Assembly: GCF_030818895.1 (NCBI RefSeq)
Contig: NZ_JAUTBA010000001.1
Span: 806,001-870,000, forward strand
Reading direction: 5' to 3'
Length of the DNA: 64,000 nt
Source: Sphingobacterium zeae
GTDB taxonomy: Bacteria > Bacteroidota > Bacteroidia > Sphingobacteriales > Sphingobacteriaceae
The notes beneath the pieces were generated by a model. That model saw nothing but the letters and a program-made list of their open reading frames with translations, was not told where the DNA came from and ran no database searches. This document shows, piece after piece, positions 9,216-17,245 of the stretch (its first letter is position 1; every line of letters starts with the position of its first letter). The position numbers were made by a program, and so were the translations under genes.

Positions 9216-9680
9216 ATGCTTTTCATCTTGAGCTTATGAATAGCGTTTCTTTTTCTGATTCGTAGCACAGATCTTCGTTTTTTATAAAATCGTTTACTTC
9301 TTGATTCTCGCTGGATAGTTGGGGAGTAGGGTGGTTACCTTCTTGATTTTTTGATGCTGAAAGAAATTCGAACCGCTTATTTTTGCTTTAACTGTCTTAT
9401 AATAAAGGTTTAATGGGTTTTTAAAAAAAAAATATTATTAAATCTATCAAATTAGTAGTCTTTTAAAAAATATTTATATATTTGTATCGTTATCTGATTT
9501 ACAGGTAAATAGCAAGGCGAGCAAAAAGGACTGACTTGATTGTGAATCGAACTAGCAATAGCATTTGATCTTTCAATAGATATAAGTGTTATTCACTTTT
9601 TAAAATTGCAGCGCGGTAGGCCTATACAACTCAATCGTGTATGGAAAAGGTAAATAAAAGAAAATAACAAGATAAAAAGA
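9216..9680 (+). other. Intergenic region and long leader ahead of the Cys-ending peptide
   Basis: There is no protein gene of normal size. A minus-7-like box at 9477-9484 would give a leader of nearly 200 bases before the peptide ORF. The leader holds CAAG/CTTG (9514 region) and TAGGCCTA (9618 region) pairings and an 8-codon mini-ORF at 9641-9667, which I regard as chance. It does not match any riboswitch consensus that I know, including the S-box. Confidence 0.45.
9477..9484 (+). promoter_or_regulatory. minus-7 element TATATTTG of the leader-peptide/TonB receptor transcript
   Basis: Exact TAnnTTTG match in a very AT-rich stretch. No TTG is present 19-21 bases upstream, so support is moderate. 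It is the best candidate for starting the transcript that runs through the peptide ORF and hairpin. Confidence 0.5.
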
Positions 9681-9779
9681 ATGGAACAAAATTACTCTTC
9701 AAAAACAAGTTTATTGGTTGCTTCGGTAGAAGGATCTGTTGTTGGCCTAGAAAGTTGCCAAAAACGAATGTGTTGTTAA
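9681..9779 (+). CDS. Small 32-residue peptide with Cys-rich C-terminus, candidate leader peptide
   Basis: ATG 9681 to TAA 9779. The peptide starts MEQNYSSKTSLL and ends SCQKRMCC, with Cys at 26, 31 and 32; two consecutive TGT codons directly precede the stop. A purine-rich AAAAAGA stretch lies just before the ATG. Thirty bases after the stop is a strong hairpin, and 132 bases after it the TonB receptor starts. The layout is that of an amino-acid-responsive leader (attenuator) sensing cysteine supply. The alternatives are a small secreted or modified Cys peptide, or a chance ORF. No known family is recognised. Confidence 0.6.
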   Translation: MEQNYSSKTSLLVASVEGSVVGLESCQKRMCC

Positions 9780-9808
9780 AATTTCTCTCTTACACGCTCT
9801 TATATTAG

Positions 9809-9834
9809 AAAAGGGAAGCCTTGGCTTCCCTTTT
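9809..9834 (+). terminator. Terminator-like hairpin in the leader (candidate attenuator)
   Basis: AAAAGGGAAGCC (9809-9820) pairs perfectly with GGCTTCCCTTTT (9823-9834); the T-run is only four bases and belongs to the stem. It lies between the peptide stop and the receptor start inside one apparent transcription unit, so it would act as a conditional terminator. TTGGC at 9821-9825 can alternatively pair with GCCAA at 9757-9761 in the peptide ORF, where it also faces TTGGC 9742-9746; these are only 5-bp pairings. Confidence 0.65.
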
Positions 9835-9911
9835 ACCAAGTTTTAACAATGAAGCAAGTATCGATTGGCGTTGGCACTTGTTTTAAATTCACCATTAAAC
9901 TGAATAAATTT

Positions 9912-12509
9912 ATGAAAAAAAATGCTATTTTTCGAATTAGCGTCATTTTTAGCTTGCTTTTAACAGGTGCTTACCATACTTATGCGCAAGTAGAAAATCC
10001 TAAACCTATTATAAATGCCTCATTAACAGGTACCGTAATTGATGCCGTAACGAAAGAGCCTTTGCAAGGTGTGACCGTTCAACTTGAGGCTGTTACACAC
10101 CAGGTGAAAACGGACAGTAAAGGCGTTTTTCAGTTTGTAACTGGACAAAAATTACCTTTTTCATTAATTGTATCTATTGTTGGTTATCAAACCCGTCATA
10201 TTGTTATTGATCAATCTCCTGCAATAATTGAGCTTACCCCGCGGTTGGAAGCATTGGATCAAGTGGTGGTCACTGCACGTCGTCGGAAAGAGCAATTGCA
10301 GGACGTGCCTATTCCCGTATCAATTATTCGTGGCGCTGCATTGGAGGATGCAGGGGCATTTAATGTCAATCGACTAAAAGAGCTTGTGCCTACCGTTCAG
10401 TTATATGCATCGAATGCACGTAATACAACGCTTAATATCCGGGGACTGGGCTCAACTTATGGCCTCACCAATGATGGGATCGATCCTGGTGTAGGATTTT
10501 ATCTTGATGGTGTATATATTGCCCGCCCCGCCGCAACTTGGCTGGACTTTATTGATATCGACCAGATAGAGGTATTGCGTGGCCCACAGGGTACGCTGTT
10601 TGGAAAAAATACAACCGCAGGTGCATTCAATATAACCTCACGTCTACCACAATTCACACCAGAAGCCAATGTGGAAGTGAGTTATGGAAACCAGGGTTTT
10701 ATTCAGGCGAAGACTTCAATCTCAGGGCCATTGGCCAAAAACCTGGCTGCTAGAGCTTCTTTCTCTGGCACCCAACGGGATGGAAACTTGTTTAATGTAC
10801 ATACCAATAGGAAGATCAATGATATTAACAACCTGGGGTTTAGGGGACAATTGCTCTTTACTCCATCTGATAATATCAAACTGGTGCTCTCGGGTGATGT
10901 GTCATCGCAAAAACCTGATGGTTATGGTTGGGCGGTTGCCGGAGTTGTAAAAACACAGCGTGCAGACTACAGACAATTTGATGCAATTATTAAAGATCTT
11001 GGCTACGAGCTACCCTATAAAAGTGCTTTCGAGCGTAAGATAGATTTGGATACACAATCTAAAGCTGATAATAAATTGGGTGGGGTCGCCTTGAATGCCG
11101 ATATCAAGATTGGAGAAGGGACACTGACCTCAACTTCTGCGTGGCGGACATGGACATGGGTTCCGCTCAATGACCGCGATTACTTGGGACTTCCGGTATA
11201 CACCGTTTCAGCAGGTAATTCTGTCCATAACCAGTGGTCGCAGGAGTTCAGATATTCTGGAAAAATCAGTGAAAAGGTCAGCGGGGTTGTTGGTTTATTT
11301 GGCCTTTGGCAGGATCTAAGTACAGATCCCGTACATACCGAAGAAACAGGATCTGCCTTTTGGCGTTTTCAAAAAAGCTCTACCAGTGCTTTGTGGCAGA
11401 CACCGGGATTATTTGATAATTTTGGAATCAAGACCGTTTACGGCATCAAGAGTACGAGTTTAGCCGCCTATACGCAGATCGATTGGGCTGTTACGCCTAA
11501 ATTACACATCCTCCCAGGGCTGCGCTACAATTATGATAAAAAGGTGGCTAACTACGATAGGCAGACCTATGGTGGTTTGCAGACCTCAGACCCCGCACTG
11601 CTTGCCTTAAAGAACGGTGTATATACCAATCAGACTTTTGATGTCAATGCGGATGCGGACAATTTCTCTGGTCAACTCTCGGCAAGATATCGTTTCAATC
11701 CGAAGATAAATGCTTACGCAACGTATTCCATCAGCTATAAACCTGTCGGTATCAACGTTGGCGGATTGCCGACAGCCAATGGAGCAGTGTTGCTGGATCT
11801 CGCTGAAGTAAAACCTGAGGCAGTCCGCCATAAGGAAATTGGTGTGAAGACGAATCCAACACGCAATTCACTGCTCAATCTGACCGTCTACCAAACGGAT
11901 ATCAAAGACTATCAGACCCAAGTGCAGACACCTGAACCGGGGGTAAACCGTGGTTATCTGGCCAATGCCGAAAAGGTGCGTGTAAAGGGAGTTGAATTGG
12001 ATGGAAACATCAACATCGGACATTTTCTCCGGTTGAATGGAGCACTGGCCTATACAGATGCCAAGTATGTCAAATTTACCAATGCACCTGTCCCTTTAGA
12101 AGAGGTTGGCGGAGCTCAGGCTTTTAAAGATATCTCTGGCGGCGCCCTTCCTGGTGTTTCCAAATGGTCTTGGTCGCTGGGTGGCGAAGCGAATAAAAGC
12201 GGTAAGCTGATTGGGATTAATGGATCTTACTTTTTGGGTGCAGACCTATTTCACCGTTCTAAATTTTCGTCCAGTTCTTCACCATCCCAATACCTAAATA
12301 TTGATGCCTATTCGGTCTTGAATGCCAGGCTAGGATTCAGGGGATCGAATGGTATTTCGGTGTTTGTGTGGAGTAGAAATCTAACCAATAAAGATTATTA
12401 CGAACAGTTGTTGGCAGCACCTGGAAGTTATGGACAGTACGCTGGGGTAGTTGCCGATCCGCGGACTTATGGCGTGACACTGCGATACAATTGGAAACAA
12501 GGGAATTAA
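9912..12509 (+). CDS. TonB-dependent outer membrane receptor
   Basis: 865 aa. A signal peptide (KKNAIFRISVIFSLLLTGAYHTYA) is followed by a carboxypeptidase-regulatory-like domain (about 35-115: TGTVIDAVTKEPLQGVTV...DSKGVFQF). Next come the TonB-box-like VVVTARRRKE and the plug (LNIRGLG, IEVLRGPQGTLFGKNTTAGAFNI). A 22-strand-type barrel ends in the C-terminal aromatic pattern RYNWKQGN. An in-frame ATG at 9849 would put 21 odd residues ahead of the signal peptide, so ATG 9912 is preferred. The ligand is unknown. There is no SusD partner, which argues against a glycan system. The Cys-ending leader suggests a sulfur compound, by inference only. Confidence 0.92.
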   Translation: MKKNAIFRISVIFSLLLTGAYHTYAQVENPKPIINASLTGTVIDAVTKEPLQGVTVQLEAVTHQVKTDSKGVFQFVTGQKLPFSLIVSIVGYQTRHIVIDQSPAIIELTPRLEALDQVVVTARRRKEQLQDVPIPVSIIRGAALEDAGAFNVNRLKELVPTVQLYASNARNTTLNIRGLGSTYGLTNDGIDPGVGFYLDGVYIARPAATWLDFIDIDQIEVLRGPQGTLFGKNTTAGAFNITSRLPQFTPEANVEVSYGNQGFIQAKTSISGPLAKNLAARASFSGTQRDGNLFNVHTNRKINDINNLGFRGQLLFTPSDNIKLVLSGDVSSQKPDGYGWAVAGVVKTQRADYRQFDAIIKDLGYELPYKSAFERKIDLDTQSKADNKLGGVALNADIKIGEGTLTSTSAWRTWTWVPLNDRDYLGLPVYTVSAGNSVHNQWSQEFRYSGKISEKVSGVVGLFGLWQDLSTDPVHTEETGSAFWRFQKSSTSALWQTPGLFDNFGIKTVYGIKSTSLAAYTQIDWAVTPKLHILPGLRYNYDKKVANYDRQTYGGLQTSDPALLALKNGVYTNQTFDVNADADNFSGQLSARYRFNPKINAYATYSISYKPVGINVGGLPTANGAVLLDLAEVKPEAVRHKEIGVKTNPTRNSLLNLTVYQTDIKDYQTQVQTPEPGVNRGYLANAEKVRVKGVELDGNINIGHFLRLNGALAYTDAKYVKFTNAPVPLEEVGGAQAFKDISGGALPGVSKWSWSLGGEANKSGKLIGINGSYFLGADLFHRSKFSSSSSPSQYLNIDAYSVLNARLGFRGSNGISVFVWSRNLTNKDYYEQLLAAPGSYGQYAGVVADPRTYGVTLRYNWKQGN

Positions 12510-12537
12510 ATCCGTAATTCATAGTATATTCTTATCG

Positions 12538-12569
12538 ACCGTCTCCATTTCATCATGGGGACGGTTTTT
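12538..12569 (+). terminator. Rho-independent terminator of the TonB receptor gene
   Basis: ACCGTCTCCAT (12538-12548) pairs with ATGGGGACGGT (12555-12565) with one mismatch, followed by a T-run. Confidence 0.85.
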
Positions 12570-12653
12570 GTTTTTTCGGTAATTTTCAATGGCTCCTTTT
12601 TTTATATATGGAAATTTGTATATTAAATCATCATTAAGGTGAATGATTTGCGC

Positions 12654-13202
12654 ATGAACGAAAAAGAGCTTTTACAACACTATAAAACAAGCGGTAACTT
12701 GTCTACACTGGGGAAACTATATTCGCCCTATATGTCTTTGCTTTATGGTGTGTGCTTTAAATACTTACAGGATCCCGATCGTAGTCAGGATGCGGTGATG
12801 CAGATATTTGAAGAACTGATACCGAAGCTTCGTCAATATGAAGTCTATAATTTTAAGAGCTGGTTACACGTTTACAGTAAAAATTATTGCCTTATGCAAT
12901 TACGTAAGGATAAGCGGACGACGCAGGTTGATATTGAAAACAATTTGTTTGAAAGCGAACAAAAGCTAAATGATACCAGTGAAGCGAAGTGGGAAGAAAA
13001 GGATTTCGAGAAACTGGAAGGCTGTATGCAAACTTTAAACCGCGAACAAGAGGAATGTGTACGTTTGTTCTATCTCGAGCAAAAATGTTATAAAGATATT
13101 GCAGATTTGACTGGATATGATTTGAATAAGGTCAAAAGTGCTATTCAAAATGGAAAGCGCAATCTGAAAATATGTATGGAAAGGAAAGAAAATGGAAAAT
13201 AA
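12654..13202 (+). CDS. RNA polymerase sigma factor, sigma-70 family (ECF type)
   Basis: 182 aa, region 2 plus region 4. Region 2 (about 20-90) includes DPDRSQDAVMQIFEEL (2.2-like) and YNFKSWLHVYSKNYCLMQLRK. Region 4 (about 120-175) is CMQTLNREQEECVRLFYLEQKCYKDIADLTGYDLNKVKSAIQNGKRNLKI, a clear helix-turn-helix. An in-frame GTG at 12639 is possible, but ATG 12654 fits the usual MNEKELL start. The stop overlaps the next gene by 11 bases, indicating coupled translation with its membrane partner. Confidence 0.93.
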   Translation: MNEKELLQHYKTSGNLSTLGKLYSPYMSLLYGVCFKYLQDPDRSQDAVMQIFEELIPKLRQYEVYNFKSWLHVYSKNYCLMQLRKDKRTTQVDIENNLFESEQKLNDTSEAKWEEKDFEKLEGCMQTLNREQEECVRLFYLEQKCYKDIADLTGYDLNKVKSAIQNGKRNLKICMERKENGK

Positions 13203-13893
13203 TTATCAATTATCACGGATCCATAATTACATCCATGGTTTGATGAGTAAGGAGGAGATGTTTCAGTTGGAGCGTGAGGCCTTGGAAGACCCCTTTTTAC
13301 AAGATGCTATCGACGGTTACCGATTGCAAAATGGAGTAGATACGCGTCAATTGAGCCTGCTGCAACAACGTCTCAATCGTAGGGTGGAAGATACCGTTGC
13401 AACACGGCACGCCCAATATTTCACATGGCAGCGTTTGGCCATAGGTGCAACCGCAGGTGTACTGTTTGTGACTTTATTGGCCCTGCTCTATTTTAAGCAT
13501 TTTAGCAGTAAAGCGGAGCGTACAACGTATGTGGAATTAAGTGAACCTGAGAACAAGGTGTCTATTCAACCTTTGCTGGATGGGGGCGACGCAACACCGC
13601 GCGAAGGCTGGAAAACTTTTGAACAGTACCTCAATCAGAAGTCTGGAGCGCCTGCAGGAGGAGGCGAAATTATTGTCAATTTTACGATCGACAAAAATGG
13701 AATGCCCAATAATATTAGTGCCGAAGGGCAACCTGATCATTCACTCTTTAATGAAACGGTTCGCCTGCTACAGAATGGTCCAAAATGGCAGGGAACAAAA
13801 GGACGGCTGAAGATCGCTTTTCCTGTCAAAGATGAAAAAAAGCAAGCAAATGTGATTAAACCACCGCATTGTTTTGGAATTGAAAAGAAATAG
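13192..13893 (+). CDS. Membrane protein with periplasmic TonB-C-like domain, probable anti-sigma partner
   Basis: 233 aa. The cytoplasmic N-terminal part (about 1-78, with HNYIHGLMSKEEM and DPFLQDAIDGY) is typical of the proteins encoded after ECF sigma genes in Bacteroidota. One membrane span lies at about 83-103 (LAIGATAGVLFVTLLALLYF), giving an N-in topology. The periplasmic C-terminal part (about 140-215: GWKTFEQYLNQ, GEIIVNFTIDKNGMPNNI, ETVRLLQNGPKWQG) resembles TonB C-terminal domains. The overlap with the sigma gene supports a sigma/anti-sigma pair. What it senses is unknown. It is not a canonical zinc-binding anti-sigma factor. Confidence 0.8.
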   Translation: MENNYQLSRIHNYIHGLMSKEEMFQLEREALEDPFLQDAIDGYRLQNGVDTRQLSLLQQRLNRRVEDTVATRHAQYFTWQRLAIGATAGVLFVTLLALLYFKHFSSKAERTTYVELSEPENKVSIQPLLDGGDATPREGWKTFEQYLNQKSGAPAGGGEIIVNFTIDKNGMPNNISAEGQPDHSLFNETVRLLQNGPKWQGTKGRLKIAFPVKDEKKQANVIKPPHCFGIEKK

Positions 13894-13910
13894 AGTGCGA
13901 TATTTCAAAT

Positions 13911-13943
13911 AACAGCCCATTTTTGTAAGAAATGGGCTGTTAT
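13911..13943. terminator. Bidirectional terminator between convergent genes
   Basis: AACAGCCCATTT (13911-13922) pairs perfectly with AAATGGGCTGTT (13930-13941). It lies between the sigma/anti-sigma operon and the convergent nitroreductase gene. The T-run is short. Confidence 0.75.
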
Positions 13944-13964
13944 TCTATTGGAAAGGAGTACAGT

Positions 13965-14528
13965 TTATTCTTCCCAGCGAATTTTTTCCTCAATTGGGGT
14001 ACGGTTCGGTTCACGTGGCTCAGATTGATGATGCCCTAAATAAAATAGACCGATACATTTTTGATTTTCTTCGAGATTTAAGAATCCACCCAAGTGATTG
14101 ATTAAACCTGGGGTTGCCCAGTATCCACCGATATTTAGCGAGTGCGCAGCTAACCACATGTTTTCAACTGCAGCAGCGGTACAGGCCAGCTCTTCCCATT
14201 CAGGAACTTCTCCCGTATAGTTGACAACAATCGCAATGGCAACGTTTGACTGGGTTGCTTTTTTGCCCATCGTTATTTCTGTTGCTTCCGTATATTTCTC
14301 TGTTGGTGTTACCGATTTGTAAATACGTGACAATTCGGCGCCTAAACGTTCTAATCCCTCTTTACGGAAGATTACAAAACGCCAAGGTTGTGTTCTTTTA
14401 TGTGTTGGAGCAGCATTGGCTGCTTCCAAAATATTCAAGATATCTTCTTTGCTGACTTCTTCTTCGGTAAAGGAAGCTTGAAATACGGATCTTCTGTAAT
14501 GTATCGCTTGTAATACGTCGTTTTTCAT
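13965..14528 (-). CDS. Nitroreductase family protein (YdjA-like)
   Basis: 187 aa, single-domain FMN-dependent nitroreductase. Family landmarks are the N-terminal HYRRSV (FMN phosphate contact), ANAAPTHKRTQPWRFVIF, ACTAAAVENMWLAAHSLNIGGYWATPG and GLFYLGHH. Members reduce nitro or quinone compounds with NAD(P)H; the natural substrate is unknown. It starts 122 bases after the stop of pepT on the same strand. No clear promoter was seen in that gap. Confidence 0.9.
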   Translation of the reverse strand: MKNDVLQAIHYRRSVFQASFTEEEVSKEDILNILEAANAAPTHKRTQPWRFVIFRKEGLERLGAELSRIYKSVTPTEKYTEATEITMGKKATQSNVAIAIVVNYTGEVPEWEELACTAAAVENMWLAAHSLNIGGYWATPGLINHLGGFLNLEENQKCIGLFYLGHHQSEPREPNRTPIEEKIRWEE

Positions 14529-14650
14529 TGTTAATTATTTATGCGTGTCTACTTTTTAACTCTATAAATGAACCTGTTGGACTCAGCTATTTGCTCAGGA
14601 ATTGATATTGTTTTAGGCATACACAATGCCTTTAGCAGGATGAAGTCCAA

Positions 14651-15913
14651 CTATGCTTTCTCTTCCCATAAAGATACGACATGTAGAATTGTTTTAACAG
14701 CTTTTTCCATATCTTGTACAGCTACCCACTCTTGTTTTCCATGGAAAGCATGCCCTCCGGCAAAAATATTTGGACAAGGCAGCCCCATAAACGAAAGACG
14801 GGAGCCATCTGTTCCACCGCGGATACTTCTTCTTTCGGCTACCATTCCTGCTCGGTTGATGGCTTCCATCCCGATTTCCATAATTTCAGGATGCTGATCC
14901 AGCACTTCTTTCATATTACGATATTGTTCTTTTACAACAAAAGTATAAGTACAGTTTGGATATTTCTCCACGATTGATTTTGAAATACCTTCCAGCTCAT
15001 CTTCATGTTTCTTGAGATTGGCAGTCACATGATCACGTACGATAAATTGAATTTCTGCTTTTTCTACAGAGCCACTGATATGAACAGGGTGTACAAAGCC
15101 GTCTTTTTTGTTGGTACTTTCAGGGGAAAGCCGATCTTTTGGTAATGCATCAATTACTGCACTGGCAATTTTGATAGCACTTTGCATCTTCCCTTTGGCA
15201 AAACCCGGGTGCACCGATACACCATGAATAGTCAACGTTGCCCCATCCGCTGAAAATGTCTCATCCTCGATGGTACCCGCTCTTTCACCGTCCATGGTAT
15301 AGGCAAAATCTGCTGCTAAACGTTTTAGATCTGCTTTATCAACACCTCTACCAATCTCTTCATCGGGCGTAAAAAGTATTTTGATATCACCATGTTTGAT
15401 TTCAGGATGTTTCATTAATAAACGGGCCGCATCCATAATTTCCGCCACGCCAGCTTTGTCATCTGCACCCAATAACGTGGTTCCGCTGGCAGTAATGATA
15501 TCATTGCCAATTTGATTGGCTAAGTCTGGATGCTCAGCGTATTTGATGACAATACTATTGTCGTCAGGAAGCACCAAGTCTTGTCCCTGATAGTTTGTGT
15601 GTACCAAAGGTTTAACATCTTTCCCCGAAGAGTCCGGAGAAGTATCCATATGAGAACAAAAGCAGATAACAGGAACTTGCTTTGTAGTATTGGAAGGAAT
15701 GGTTGCATAGATGTAGCCATTTTCATCCATTGCCGCGTCTGAAATACCTAACGCTAACAATTCCTTAACCAGTAACTCTCCCAGGTTTTTTTGCTTTTCC
15801 GTAGAAGGGCATGTTGGTGAATTTGCATCAGATTGTGTGTCAATCTGTACATAGCGTTGAAATCTTTCGGATACCGAAAAATCACTTATGTTATTGATCT
15901 CAAATGTGCTCAT
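14651..15913 (-). CDS. pepT: Peptidase T (tripeptide aminopeptidase, M20B)
   Basis: 420 aa, close to the usual 405-415. It is a cytoplasmic zinc aminopeptidase that removes N-terminal residues from tripeptides. Metal and catalytic motifs in order are FCSHMDTSPDSSG (His and Asp), LLGADDKAGVAEIM (bridging Asp), LFTPDEEIGRG (catalytic Glu and metal Glu) and the C-terminal NIFAGGHAFHGKQEWVAV (metal His). A canonical promoter precedes it. Confidence 0.95.
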   Translation of the reverse strand: MSTFEINNISDFSVSERFQRYVQIDTQSDANSPTCPSTEKQKNLGELLVKELLALGISDAAMDENGYIYATIPSNTTKQVPVICFCSHMDTSPDSSGKDVKPLVHTNYQGQDLVLPDDNSIVIKYAEHPDLANQIGNDIITASGTTLLGADDKAGVAEIMDAARLLMKHPEIKHGDIKILFTPDEEIGRGVDKADLKRLAADFAYTMDGERAGTIEDETFSADGATLTIHGVSVHPGFAKGKMQSAIKIASAVIDALPKDRLSPESTNKKDGFVHPVHISGSVEKAEIQFIVRDHVTANLKKHEDELEGISKSIVEKYPNCTYTFVVKEQYRNMKEVLDQHPEIMEIGMEAINRAGMVAERRSIRGGTDGSRLSFMGLPCPNIFAGGHAFHGKQEWVAVQDMEKAVKTILHVVSLWEEKA

Positions 15914-15944
15914 TTTCTAATAGCCTTAATGTGATAAGGGTGGT

Positions 15945-15975
15945 CAAACTTAGATAAATTGCTTTTTATTTGCAA
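15945..15975 (-). promoter_or_regulatory. Promoter of pepT
   Basis: On the minus strand, TTG (complement of 15973-15975), 20 bases, then TAAGTTTG (complement of 15945-15952), an exact consensus. The leader would be about 25 bases. Confidence 0.8.
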
Positions 15976-16248
15976 TTTAATTTGGTTGCATTTACAAACA
16001 AATTATCCTTTATCGGACTGAGCGGATACTCCTTAGCGGCAAACTGACAATTACTGATAGTTGGATAGCTTTTTTCCCCTTTGGCATAACCGAATACCTG
16101 TTTTAAGGTATTTGTTTTTCTGCTGCAACCGATAGAATTTCAGCCAACTACGCAGATTGTCTAGTATCGTTGTAGGTAGGCTACAGCGGTTTGGAGATGT
16201 CGTGCGGATGCCATATCCCCAAATCACTTCAATTGACGCAATCTAAAC
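15976..16248. other. Intergenic stretch without recognised gene
   Basis: It lies between the pepT promoter and the terminator of the next minus-strand gene. No ORF with family character and no tRNA-like or riboswitch-like structure was seen. A plus-strand ORF from 16191 runs into the antisense of the downstream gene and is a shadow. Confidence 0.5.
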
Positions 16249-16280
16249 GAAAACAGCAGATCCTCATCGGACCTGCTGTT
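16248..16280 (-). terminator. Rho-independent terminator of the secreted EEP phosphatase gene
   Basis: AACAGCAGATCC (16252-16263) pairs with GGACCTGCTGTT (16269-16280) with one mismatch. On the minus strand the stem runs into a short T-run. It is 29 bases after the stop codon. Confidence 0.75.
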
Positions 16281-16308
16281 TTTGCGACAGGTTTTTCTTC
16301 ATACAATA

Positions 16309-17145
16309 TTATTTCCAGGAGAGTGTGGTTGCCACTGGAAAGTGATCTGAAGGGAATTTATTCATATACGTGTCCGTCAGGATACCATATTTTTTAACCT
16401 GAAAAGGTTTGGTAATAAAAATATGATCAATGCGGCCTGTTGGTCTGATGCTTTTGCCCCAGCCATTGAAGGAAGAATTAGGTTCGTATTTGAATGCTGC
16501 CAATTCATGTACGTCAGTGACTACCTTGCTGTTTGCTAAGGTGAAATAAGCTTCATCCTTTTCATCCACATTAAAGTCTCCAGTTAAAATCAACGGTAAA
16601 TCTTTGGCAAACTCTTTTGCTTTTGCCAAAATCAATTTGGCACTTTCGGTACGTGCCGTACGACCAATATGATCAAAGTGTGTGTTCATAAAGATAAAGC
16701 GTTTTTTGTTGGCCTTATCCTCAAAAATACCCCAGGTACAGATCCGCGGTAGTGCTGCATCCCAGCCTTTATTCGGGTGTTCGGTGTCGGTTGCTGAAAG
16801 CCAGAAAGTTCCACTCTTTATCGCTTTAAAGCGATTTGTATTGTAATAAATCGCCGAGTGCTCGCCCTCTTGTGCACCATCGTCGCGACCTACACCCACG
16901 TAATCAAATCCGGGAAGGAGTTTTTTGAGATCTTGAACCTGATCAAAAAAACCTTCTTGGATACCAAAGATATCAAAACCATGGTATTTGATCAGATTGG
17001 TAAGCGGGACTTTCCGGTCGTTCCACATATTGTCCACATCGACGGTATTTCTTTGACGGATATTATAACTGCCTGCAATAAATTCCTGGGCATAAGATAG
17101 AAAAGAAAGGCAGAGCGCTAAAAATAGAAAAAGACTTTTTTTCAT
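16309..17145 (-). CDS. Secreted endonuclease/exonuclease/phosphatase family protein
   Basis: 278 aa with a clear signal peptide (KKSLFLFLALCLSFLSYAQ), so exported. The EEP fold fills the rest: GSYNIRQRN, FGIQEGF (metal Glu), DAALPRICTWGIF, NTHFDHIGRTARTESA (catalytic His and Asp), LTGDFNVDEKD (Asp and Asn), GRIDHIFIT and SDHFPVATTL (C-terminal Asp-His pair). All catalytic motifs look intact. Secreted members act on phosphodiester or phospho-sugar/lipid substrates; which one is not evident. It follows a GDPD-family gene after 100 bases on the same strand, suggesting joint extracellular phosphodiester breakdown. Confidence 0.9.
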   Translation of the reverse strand: MKKSLFLFLALCLSFLSYAQEFIAGSYNIRQRNTVDVDNMWNDRKVPLTNLIKYHGFDIFGIQEGFFDQVQDLKKLLPGFDYVGVGRDDGAQEGEHSAIYYNTNRFKAIKSGTFWLSATDTEHPNKGWDAALPRICTWGIFEDKANKKRFIFMNTHFDHIGRTARTESAKLILAKAKEFAKDLPLILTGDFNVDEKDEAYFTLANSKVVTDVHELAAFKYEPNSSFNGWGKSIRPTGRIDHIFITKPFQVKKYGILTDTYMNKFPSDHFPVATTLSWK

Positions 17146-17245
17146 GAATAGTTTCGTTTTTAAATGTTGGTGATTTGGTTATGACCACGAAGCCGGCTTT
17201 TTGATTAATCGGCTCATTGTGGGGCATAACGATGTTAAAGCATTC

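Noticed and set aside
9641..9667. Eight-codon mini-ORF upstream of the Cys-ending peptide
   Set aside because: Too short to judge, Lys-rich from A-rich sequence; probably chance.
9485..9680. Known riboswitch class in the leader of the TonB receptor
   Set aside because: No match to the cobalamin, TPP, SAM or FMN cores that I can recognise by eye; only weak local stems.
14615..14631. Hairpin AGGCAT-ACACA-ATGCCT between nitroreductase and pepT as a terminator
   Set aside because: Only 6 bp and no T-run in the direction of transcription.
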